From NCBI GenBank assembly GCA_944358665.1, contig CALVRP010000092.1, positions 1-34,650 on the forward strand: a stretch of 34,650 nt of DNA, written 5' to 3'. Under the pieces are notes generated by a model. It was not told the origin of the DNA. It saw nothing but the letters and a program-made list of their open reading frames with translations, and ran no database searches. Both the position numbers and the translations under genes were made by a program. Position 1 is the stretch's first letter, and every line of letters starts with the position of its first letter. The DNA comes from an uncultured Bacilli bacterium (GTDB taxonomy: Bacteria > Bacillota_I > Bacilli_A > RF39 > UBA660). This document shows positions 1 through 6,918 of the stretch, one piece after another.

Positions 1-120
1 ATAACACAAATCTATGACGAAGAAAAAAATCCAATAGATATTGTTAGGCATCCAAAACAAATTGTTTATTTAAAAGTACCACAAAAAGTAAAAAAAGATT
101 TTATGTTAAAAAAAGCTTGA
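1..120 (+). CDS. C-terminal end of a U32-family peptidase (TrhP/YrrO-like)
   Basis: An open frame enters from the left edge and ends at TGA 118-120. The 39 visible residues include NPIDIVRHPKQIVYLKVP, which resembles the C-terminal end of U32 peptidases of the YrrO/TrhP type. In Bacillus these proteins work in 5-hydroxyuridine formation on tRNA wobble positions. Position supports the call, because yrrO lies just upstream of greA (with udk between) in Bacillus subtilis and greA follows here. The start and catalytic region are outside the window, so the assignment rests on a short tail and on synteny. Confidence 0.7.
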   Translation: MTQIYDEEKNPIDIVRHPKQIVYLKVPQKVKKDFMLKKA

Positions 121-145
121 CAAACATAAAAAAAAAGAGTATCAT
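117..145 (+). promoter_or_regulatory. Sigma-A type promoter of greA
   Basis: A perfect -35 TTGACA (117-122) overlaps the stop codon of the upstream gene. A 17-base spacer separates it from TATCAT (140-145). Transcription would start near 152, giving a leader of about 30 bases before the greA ATG. Confidence 0.8.
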
Positions 146-180
146 TCCTAATAATGTAATTAGAATTGCGAGGTGAAATT

Positions 181-645
181 ATGAATGAAGAAGTTTATGT
201 AACAGCCGAAGGTCTAGAAGATATGGAAAAAGAACTTGAATATTTGAAGATGGAAAAAAGGCCTGCTGTTATTGAAGCTTTAAAAGAAGCTCGTGCTCTA
301 GGTGATTTGAGTGAAAATGCTGAATATGATGCCGCTCGTAATGAACAAGCGGAAGTTGAAAATAGAATTAAAACATTAGAACAAATGCTAGAGAAGGCTA
401 CTGTAATTGAAAAAATCTCGACCGATAAAGTTTCTATTGGTAATACTGTTGAAATAGAATACGTTGAGGATGGTGATAAAGACACTTATCATATTGTTGG
501 TAGTCAAGAAGCTGATCCTTTCGAAAACAAAATTTCCAATGAATCTCCCATTGCTCAGGCAATTCTTAATTTAAAAGTCGGAGATATAGGAAAAGTAGAA
601 AGTCCTAATGGAGAATATGAAGTAAAAATTTTAAATATACATTAA
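181..645 (+). CDS. greA: Transcription elongation factor GreA
   Basis: GreA binds the secondary channel of RNA polymerase and stimulates cleavage of backtracked transcripts. The 154-residue protein shows the two family parts. An N-terminal antiparallel coiled coil (about residues 1-75) has the family signature around ARALGDLSENAEYDAARNEQ, whose Asp/Glu tip supports Mg2+ at the polymerase active site. A C-terminal FKBP-like domain ends with GKVESPNGEYEVKILNI. I place the start at ATG 181 because GAGGTGA (170-176) sits correctly in front of it; a longer reading from TTG 166 would swallow that ribosome site. The gene has its own promoter and terminator, so it is probably monocistronic. Length is normal for the family. 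Confidence 0.95.
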   Translation: MNEEVYVTAEGLEDMEKELEYLKMEKRPAVIEALKEARALGDLSENAEYDAARNEQAEVENRIKTLEQMLEKATVIEKISTDKVSIGNTVEIEYVEDGDKDTYHIVGSQEADPFENKISNESPIAQAILNLKVGDIGKVESPNGEYEVKILNIH

Positions 646-646
646 G

Positions 647-674
647 AATATAGCTTTAAATAGCTATATTTTTA
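647..674 (+). terminator. Intrinsic terminator after greA
   Basis: The perfect 9-bp stem AATATAGCT/AGCTATATT with a 6-base loop is followed by a short T-run. Confidence 0.8.
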
Positions 675-709
675 TTTTAAAATTAAAAAATTTATTTAAA
701 AAATAATAT

Positions 710-739
710 TTGACATATTTTTTTTACTTTTGGTAATAA
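710..739 (+). promoter_or_regulatory. Promoter of the acidic membrane-anchored protein gene
   Basis: TTGACA (710-715) is followed after 18 bases by TAATAA (734-739), with a TG one base upstream of the -10 (731-732), an extended -10 arrangement. Confidence 0.6.
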
Positions 740-772
740 TATTAATGTTATAAAATAGAAAGGATGGAAAAT

Positions 773-1348
773 ATGGAAGAAAAACATGACACTAGTCGTA
801 ACATTATTATTGCTATAATTGTTATTGCAATTATTGCTGTACTTGGTTACTTTATTTATAATAGTACTTTAGATAATGATGAAGAAGCTATTACAAATGA
901 GGTAGAAGATATGGTAGATGATAATGACAATAATAATGAATTTGATGAGGTTGGTGCTTACTCTGGTATGGAAACATATGGTGATGAAGAAGCAACTGGA
1001 ACCATTGAACTTGTTTTAGCAGATGATGGTACTGCAACATTAGTATTAGCATATGATGAAACAAGTGAATATACTGGTACTTATAATAAAAATGGTGATA
1101 GTATAACTTTTACAGCAGATACTGAAGAGGAAACAGACACTAATAACTCTGTAATTGACGATGCCACTAATGATAATGATACTACTACTGGTGACGATAC
1201 TACAGGAACTACAAATGAAAGTACTAGCAATACAACGTTTAACTTTAGAATAGATAATGATACACTTTATTACACTAGTAAGGAAACTAATGAAGAAGTA
1301 ATGCTTGATAAAGTTGAACGTAATACTTTACAGTATATTGAAGAATAA
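773..1348 (+). CDS. Membrane-anchored acidic protein of unknown function
   Basis: I do not recognise a named family. The 191-residue product begins with a short charged segment and one strong hydrophobic helix (about residues 11-31, IIIAIIVIAIIAVLGYFI), so it should be anchored with the rest outside. A very acidic Asn/Asp/Glu stretch follows. Then come beta-strand-like segments (GTIELVLADDGTATLVLAY, EYTGTYNKNGDSITFTAD) interrupted by a Thr/Asn/Asp-rich linker (about residues 125-155). This alternation resembles small lipocalin-like or DUF4923-like beta domains that test an added term, but that is only an impression. ATG 773 is preferred over ATG 764 because AAAGGA (758-763) would overlap the earlier start. 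It has its own promoter and terminator. Confidence 0.8.
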   Translation: MEEKHDTSRNIIIAIIVIAIIAVLGYFIYNSTLDNDEEAITNEVEDMVDDNDNNNEFDEVGAYSGMETYGDEEATGTIELVLADDGTATLVLAYDETSEYTGTYNKNGDSITFTADTEEETDTNNSVIDDATNDNDTTTGDDTTGTTNESTSNTTFNFRIDNDTLYYTSKETNEEVMLDKVERNTLQYIEE

Positions 1349-1349
1349 G

Positions 1350-1376
1350 AATACTAATATTTTAGTATTTTTTTTA
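1350..1376 (+). terminator. Intrinsic terminator
   Basis: The stem AATACTAA/TTAGTATT with a 4-base loop is followed by a T-run (1368-1375). Confidence 0.85.
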
Positions 1377-1383
1377 AATGTCT

Positions 1384-1411
1384 TTGTTTATTTATGAAAA
1401 ATTGGTATAAT
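1384..1411 (+). promoter_or_regulatory. Promoter of the pyruvate-kinase-like gene
   Basis: A perfect -10 TATAAT (1406-1411) is preceded by TGG, making it an extended -10. The -35 is weak (TTGTTT, 1384-1389). AAGGAGG follows at 1418-1424. Confidence 0.6.
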
Positions 1412-1432
1412 TATAATAAGGAGGCGTTAATT

Positions 1433-2845
1433 ATGAATAAAACAAAAATAATCGCCACAGTCGGGCAAAATAATTGTGATGAAGAAACTTTAGAAGAATT
1501 AATAAAAGCCGGGACAGATGTTATTCGCTTTAATATGAGTTACGCTGATTATGATTTTTGTAAAGATGTAATTCTAACAATTGATAATTTAAATAAAAAA
1601 CTTGGAACATTTGTATCTACAATGATGGATCTTGAAGGTTCTTGTCTAAGAACTGGTAAATTCATTGGTGGAAAAGCAACTTTTAAAAAGAAAGATAAGA
1701 TAAGAATATATACTGATGATTCTCTTGGGGATTTAACGCATTTTAGTGTTAATTATCCAGGACTTATTAATGATCTTAAATATCAAAATGTTATTAAATT
1801 AAACGAGGGTTTAGTTGAAATGCAAGTTATTGAAAAAGGTATGGATTATGTTGTATGTCAAGTACTAAAAGGTGGTACGGTTAAAGATAACTCTAAAATA
1901 TATATTCCAAACCTTTCTTTAAATAAAAAATTTGTTACAAAAAAAGATAAAGAGGATATTTTGTTTGCTCATAAAATAGGTGTTGATTTTTTAGTCGTAT
2001 CAAATGTTTCTAGTAGTGAAGATGTTCTAGAAGTAAATGATTTATTAATTGAACTGGGGAATAATCATATGGCCATTTTGGCAAAGATTGAAAATAAAAA
2101 TGCCATATTAGATATGGATAATATTATCAATGTGGCTGATGGTATCGTTTTAGCTCGTAATGATGTGGCTGTAGAAATTCCGATGGAAGAGGTGCCGAGT
2201 GTTAAACATAAAGTAATAACTAAGTGTCAGCAAAAAGGAAAACTTAGTGTTATTAGCGCTGAGCTTACAAGTTTTATGCAAAAGGCTATTATTCCAAATA
2301 GGGCTGAGGTTTCAGATATTGCTAATGCCGTTACTGATGGTGTTGATGCTTTAATGTTAACTGCAGAGACAACAATTGGATTGCATCCAGTAGAAGCTGT
2401 AAAGACAATGGAAACTGTGATAACAGCTGCTGAAGAAAACATAAATTATGAATATTTTTTTGAAACTTCATTAAAAACAGAAGCTAAAAGTATTACTAAC
2501 ACTATTTCATCTAGTGTTGTATTAGGTGCAAGAGAGCTTGAATGTAAAGCTATTATTGTGGCTACTAATACTGGTTATACAGCTAAAAGAATGAGTCGTT
2601 TTAGACCACCTTGCCCAATCATTGCCGCTGCCCAAAATATAAATGTTGTTAAAAGTTTAACTTTACATTTTGGAATTTTACCAATAAAAGTGAATGAAGA
2701 TGATTTTGATTTATTAGCTGAAGAATCAAAACAAATTGTCGCTGAGAATTTAGGTTTAAAACCAGGTGACAAAGTAATTATTACAGGTGGTTTTCCGTTT
2801 AAAAAGGTAAAACACACTAACTTTATGAAAATCGAAGAAATATAA
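1433..2845 (+). CDS. Divergent pyruvate kinase
   Basis: Pyruvate kinase makes pyruvate and ATP from phosphoenolpyruvate and ADP. The 470-residue length and overall layout match the family: (beta/alpha)8 barrel with inserted B domain (about 67-170), then a C-terminal domain with GYTAKRMSRFRPPCPIIA. Retained positions include Arg32, Asn34 and Ser36 (RFNMS), Asp66, Lys218 and Glu220 (KIEN) and Asp244. Several usually invariant residues differ. The family LDTKGPEIRT reads MDLEGSCLRT, so the Thr-Lys after Asp66 becomes Leu-Glu68. ARGDLG reads ARNDVA, and the ATQM threonine aligns with Glu277. It may be a low-activity or non-catalytic paralogue, with the normal enzyme elsewhere. ATG 1433 follows AAGGAGG; an upstream in-frame ATG (1394) precedes the promoter. 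The GH31-like gene follows after 12 bases. Confidence 0.85.
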   Translation: MNKTKIIATVGQNNCDEETLEELIKAGTDVIRFNMSYADYDFCKDVILTIDNLNKKLGTFVSTMMDLEGSCLRTGKFIGGKATFKKKDKIRIYTDDSLGDLTHFSVNYPGLINDLKYQNVIKLNEGLVEMQVIEKGMDYVVCQVLKGGTVKDNSKIYIPNLSLNKKFVTKKDKEDILFAHKIGVDFLVVSNVSSSEDVLEVNDLLIELGNNHMAILAKIENKNAILDMDNIINVADGIVLARNDVAVEIPMEEVPSVKHKVITKCQQKGKLSVISAELTSFMQKAIIPNRAEVSDIANAVTDGVDALMLTAETTIGLHPVEAVKTMETVITAAEENINYEYFFETSLKTEAKSITNTISSSVVLGARELECKAIIVATNTGYTAKRMSRFRPPCPIIAAAQNINVVKSLTLHFGILPIKVNEDDFDLLAEESKQIVAENLGLKPGDKVIITGGFPFKKVKHTNFMKIEEI

Positions 2846-2857
2846 GGGGTGAAGAAT

Positions 2858-5257
2858 ATGTATAATTTAGGGGAGCAGTTTAAGTTAAATATGGAGCGAG
2901 CTCTCGCGAAGCATGCAAATGTTACAGCGGGAACTAAATATCGTTTTACTGTTTTAACATCAAGAGTTATTAGATTAGAATATAGCCCTAGTGGTATTTT
3001 TACTGATGCTCCAACTGAACTTGTCTGGTATCGTGATTTGCCTAATGCTAAGTTTAAAGTAAACGAAAGTAATACGTCTTTAGAAATCGTTACAGATTAT
3101 TTTAAACTTATTTATGTTAAGGAGCAACCATTTGCTGGTAACAAAGTAAATCCTTCAGCTAATTTAAAAGTTGAACTTTTAGGGACGGATAGATATTGGT
3201 ATTTTGGTCATCCAGAAGTTCGTAACCTAGGTCTTCCACAAACCACGTTAGAAGGAATAAACATCAAACAAAAAGGTCTTTACTCAGCTGATGGTATTGC
3301 CAGTATTGATGATAGTAATAGTAAGATATTTAATGAAGATGGCACGGTATCTATAAGACAAAATGAAGAAATTGATATATATTTGTTTATGTATCATAAA
3401 GATTATGAAGAAGCTTTAAAAGATTATTATGAATTAACTGGTTATCCCGCATTAATTCCAAGATAAGCTTTAGGAAATTGGTGGAGTCGCAATAATAATT
3501 ATGATGATTTAGAATTGAAAGAATTAGTTGATAGTTTTGAAAAACAAGAAATACCGCTATCTATTGTTGTTTTAGATAAAGATTGGCATAAAAGGGCTTA
3601 TAATAAAAAAGAACATTTAAAAACTGGTTTTACCTTTAATGATGAATACTTTAAAAATCCGGCAGCTATGATTAATTATCTTCATGGAAAAAGCATTCGA
3701 TTAGGACTTAGTGTTGATCCTACAGAAGGAATTTATAATATCGACAATAATTATAGCGAGGCTTTAAAATATTTAGAGGAGCACGATGGTAAAATTCCGT
3801 TTAATGTTTATGATCCTAGATTTATTGATGTTTATTTAAAACTTTTTATTCATCCTTTAGATGAGATGGGAATTGATTTCTTTTGGTTAGACTTTTTTGA
3901 TAAAGATAAATTAGAAGAAGAGGCTTTATTGAAACACTATCAATTCTATGATATGATGCGTGATTATAAAAGAAGACCGATGGTTTTGGCAAAAAACACT
4001 TTAATAGCTCCACATCGTTATCCAGTGTTATATTCTGGTAAATCAGTTGTTAGCTGGGAAACTTTGAAACAAATTCCAAAACATAATATTATGTCATTTC
4101 ATAATGGAGCTAATATGTGGGCTCATGATATTGGAGGTTATTTTAAAGGAGCAGAAGATAGTGAACTATATACACGTTTTGTGCAGCTAGGATGTTTTTC
4201 ACCGATTTTAAAATTTGGCGCTGATAAAGGGAAATATTATAAGAGGGAGCCTTGGCGTTGGGATATTAAGACTTATACAATTGTTAAAGATTATCTAAAT
4301 CTTCGTCATAAATTAATTCCTTATATTTATAGTGAAGTTTATAAGTATCATAAATTTGGAACCCCACTTATTAAACCACTTTATTATACTAACCCTGATT
4401 TATATGACGATGTTCTTTATAGTAATGAATATTATTTTGGCGGAGGATTGTTTGTCTGTCCAATTATTACAAGTAAAGATTATGTCATGGATCGTTCTGT
4501 TCATAACTTCTATATTCCAGAAGGCACATGGTATGATTTTGTTACTGGGAAAAAATTCCCAGGAGGTAAAAATTATATATCATTCTTTAGAGATCAGGAA
4601 TATCCGGTTTTTGCCAAAGCTGGAGCAATTATTCAAATGAGAAAAAATGAAAGTATAAATGATACAACCCCACCAACTAATATGGAAATTGATATTTTCC
4701 CAGGCAAAAGCAATTCTTATACTTTGTTTGAAGATGATGGAGAAAGTGACTTGTATCGTAAAGACTTTTATTTACTTACTGAAATAGAATATAATTATTT
4801 GCCTAATAATTATAGTGTTATTATTAGAGCTAAAGAGGGTAAAAGTGGCATTATCCCTGAAAAAAGAAATTATAAAATTATTTTCAGGAACACTAAAAGA
4901 ACTGATGATGTTAAAGTTTACAGTAACAGAGATGAAATATCCTTTAAAACTTATGTTGATGGCCCAAACTTTGTTGTTGAAGTACCGGATGTTAACACAA
5001 TCGGACAGTTAACTGTTAATTGCAAAGGTAAAGATATTGAAATTGATGCTGTTCATTTAATTAATAAAGAGATAGAAGAAATTATTAGTGACTTGCAGAT
5101 TACTACTGAATTAAAAGAAAAGATTGATGACATCTTATTTGGCACCCTCGAAATTAAAAAGAAAAGAATTGAAATTAGAAAACTCGCTAAACAGGGCCTT
5201 GATAAGAAATTTATTAAAATGTTCTTAAAACTATTAGAATATATCGATCAAATATAA
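2858..5257 (+). pseudogene. GH31 glycosidase-like gene interrupted by an in-frame TAA
   Basis: Glycoside hydrolase family 31 (alpha-glucosidase-like). One reading frame of about 800 codons is intact except for TAA at 3464-3466 (codon 203). The upstream part ends YPALIPR and the frame resumes ALGNWWSRN, the continuous family motif, so the lost residue was probably aromatic. The barrel holds DFFWLDFFD, with the likely nucleophile Asp345. Family members usually read FSGDT at the acid/base site, but this gene reads YSGKS, with Lys395. The region AHDIGGYFKG and ELYTRFVQLGCFSPIL are well kept. A C-terminal DUF5110-like beta part and a roughly 65-residue helical extension follow. ATG 2858 is preferred over GTG 2849 because AAGGGGTG (2844-2851) is its ribosome site. 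Probably co-transcribed with the pyruvate-kinase-like gene. It is either a recent nonsense allele of an already non-catalytic protein, a sequencing error, or a case of readthrough. Confidence 0.8.
3464..3466 (+). other. Premature in-frame TAA within the GH31 frame
   Basis: The stop falls inside the conserved IPR-x-ALGNWW motif with the same frame open on both sides, so a single base change from a Tyr codon would explain it. No frameshift is needed. Confidence 0.9.
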
Positions 5258-5308
5258 GATATTTTAGTATTTAATTTTATTAAAATACTTGAATATCTTT
5301 TTTTTTTA
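5256..5308 (+). terminator. Intrinsic terminator after the GH31-like gene
   Basis: The outer stem AAGATATT/AATATCTT encloses an inner AGTATTT/AAATACT stem, and a long T-run follows (5298-5307). The 3' arm also contains the -35 of the next promoter. Confidence 0.85.
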
Positions 5309-5317
5309 TAATATAAT
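5289..5317 (+). promoter_or_regulatory. Promoter of the T-box operon, embedded in the preceding terminator
   Basis: TTGAAT (5289-5294), a 17-base spacer and a perfect TATAAT (5312-5317). A second TATAAT overlaps at 5307-5312. Transcription would start about 5324, right at the T-box leader. Confidence 0.75.
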
Positions 5318-5320
5318 GTA

Positions 5321-5536
5321 ATAGACAAAGCGATGATTAAGAGTAGTAATAGTAAAGCCTTTTATAGAGAAAAAGTGGCCGGTGAAAACTTTTAAAGGAT
5401 AGCTGTGAACTTACTTATGAGCTGCATATATGATAAGTGTATGACGAATAGACGCGTTAAGTCTTGAGGTAATCAAAGTATTATGAAATAGGGTGGTACC
5501 ACGTTATAAACGTCCCTATATACATAATACTTTTTT
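5321..5536 (+). promoter_or_regulatory. Leucine T-box riboswitch leader
   Basis: T-box leaders read the charging state of one tRNA and choose between antiterminator and terminator. The T-box core GGGTGGTACCACG is at 5491-5503 and pairs its flank with CGTCCCT (5511-5517). The competing terminator pairs AAGTATTATG (5476-5485) with CATAATACTT (5523-5532) and ends in a T-run. In stem I the loop-E signature AGTA (5342-5345) faces GAA (5407-5409). The next triplet CTT (5410-5412), followed by a purine, is the likely specifier and encodes leucine, which fits leuS downstream. Shifting the specifier by one base would give TTA, also leucine. Confidence 0.92.
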
Positions 5537-5569
5537 GTTAAATTTTAGTAGTAAAGGTGGTGATTTATT

Positions 5570-6562
5570 GTGTTAGATTCTAATTTTAATCGAATAATTG
5601 AAATGATTGAAAAAAGAAAAAATAATGCTTATAGAAAAGTAAATGAAGAGATGATATTACTTTATCTAGATGTCGGCAAATTTTTATATGAATTAACAGA
5701 AAAAGGAAGTTATGGAGATAAAGTTATTGATAAGGCTGCTGATTTCATGAAAAATAATTATCCAGATATAAAAGGCTTTACTAAAAGAAATCTTTATAGA
5801 ATGGTTCAATTTTATAAAACGTATAAAAATTATCCAAAAGTGTCAACACTGTTGACACAATTGAGTTGGTCTGGTAATATGCTTATTTTAAGTAATACTA
5901 AAACATGGGAAGAAAGAGAATTTTATTTAAATTTAGCTATAAAAGAAAATTATTCTGTAAGAGAATTAAATAGACAGTTACAATCTTCATATTACCAAAG
6001 ATATATGTTATCTGATGGAAAGGTATTGCCAACCCAAAAGAAAACCATTGACGAAAGCGATTACCCAAACACAAGATTACTAGATACATATAGTTTAGAG
6101 TTTTTAGATTTGCCAAATGAGTATTCTGAGAATGATTTAAAAACCGCCATAATTAAAAACTTAAAAGATTTTATTTTAGAAATTGGCAAAGATTTTACCT
6201 TTATTGGTGATGAATACCGAATACAAGTTGGGAATCATGATTATTTTATAGATTTATTATTTTATAATAGAGAATTATCTTGTTTGGTGGCTTTCGAGTT
6301 AAAATTAGGTGAATTTATGCCAGAGTATTTAGGTAAAATGAATTTTTATTTGGAAGCTTTAGATCGTGATGTTAAAAAAGAAAATGAAAATCCAAGCGTT
6401 GGTATTATTTTATGTAGCTCAAAGGATAAAGATGTGGTAGAATATTCACTTAGTAAAACCATGTCACAAACATTAATTTCTGAATATAAATTAAAATTGA
6501 TTGATAAAAAAATATTAGAAGATAAATTAAGTGAAATGAAACAATTATTAGATAATAACTAA
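5570..6562 (+). CDS. YhcG/DUF1016-type PDDEXK nuclease domain protein
   Basis: The 330-residue product has the DUF1016 layout. An N-terminal helical region (about 1-170) contains RRxLYRMVQFY-like and LSWSGNMLI-like segments. A C-terminal PD-(D/E)XK nuclease-fold domain follows with Asp228 in FIDLLFYN and Glu243-Leu-Lys245 in FELK. The family is often found beside type I restriction genes or in defence and mobile contexts, but its substrate is not established. The start is GTG 5570, behind AAAGGTGGTG (5553-5562). It is the first gene after the leucine T-box and lies between that riboswitch and leuS, so its expression should rise with uncharged tRNA-Leu. No mobile-element ends are visible around it. 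Confidence 0.88.
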   Translation: MLDSNFNRIIEMIEKRKNNAYRKVNEEMILLYLDVGKFLYELTEKGSYGDKVIDKAADFMKNNYPDIKGFTKRNLYRMVQFYKTYKNYPKVSTLLTQLSWSGNMLILSNTKTWEEREFYLNLAIKENYSVRELNRQLQSSYYQRYMLSDGKVLPTQKKTIDESDYPNTRLLDTYSLEFLDLPNEYSENDLKTAIIKNLKDFILEIGKDFTFIGDEYRIQVGNHDYFIDLLFYNRELSCLVAFELKLGEFMPEYLGKMNFYLEALDRDVKKENENPSVGIILCSSKDKDVVEYSLSKTMSQTLISEYKLKLIDKKILEDKLSEMKQLLDNN

Positions 6563-6573
6563 AGGGAGGATTT

Positions 6574-6918
6574 ATGGATTATATATTTACATTTATATTT
6601 TGTTTTTTAGTAATTTATTTACTATATTTATTTGTTATTATTTTAAGAAAAAAAGGTTTAGAAAAATTTAAAACAAGTAAGCAATTAGAATATTTTAAAA
6701 TAAAATTTAAATTAGATACGACTAAGATAAATTTTAAAAAATTTGCAAATACACTAGCAATGACTAATGCATTTATAATTGCTTTTACGGTAACGGTTAT
6801 TGATATATTTGATAATTGGATTTTAAAAATCTTAGTGGCCTTTGTTATTTTACTGCCACTGATGTATTTATTATATACAATATTAGGAAACCATTATAAA
6901 AAGAAAGAAGGTAAATAA
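6574..6918 (+). CDS. Small three-helix membrane protein, unknown function
   Basis: This 114-residue protein has an N-terminal membrane helix (about 3-24), a basic cytoplasmic stretch (25-55) and two further hydrophobic segments (about 60-82 and 85-106) with a Lys-rich tail. I recognise no catalytic motif. GGGAGG (6563-6568) precedes the ATG. Its stop codon overlaps the leuS start by one base (TAATG at 6916-6920), so translation of the two is probably coupled and both are under T-box control. Confidence 0.85.
   Translation: MDYIFTFIFCFLVIYLLYLFVIILRKKGLEKFKTSKQLEYFKIKFKLDTTKINFKKFANTLAMTNAFIIAFTVTVIDIFDNWILKILVAFVILLPLMYLLYTILGNHYKKKEGK

Noticed and set aside
3464..3466. Stop-codon reassignment (alternative genetic code)
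   Set aside because: Other genes here end normally at TAA, TGA and TAG and read tryptophan as TGG; one isolated TAA does not support recoding.
3515..5257. The second GH31 part as an independent gene from TTG 3515
   Set aside because: There is no ribosome site, and the family motif continues without a break across the TAA, so it is part of the same frame.
5476..5536. A simple terminator without riboswitch
   Set aside because: The GGGTGGTACCACG core, loop-E pair and specifier make it a T-box.
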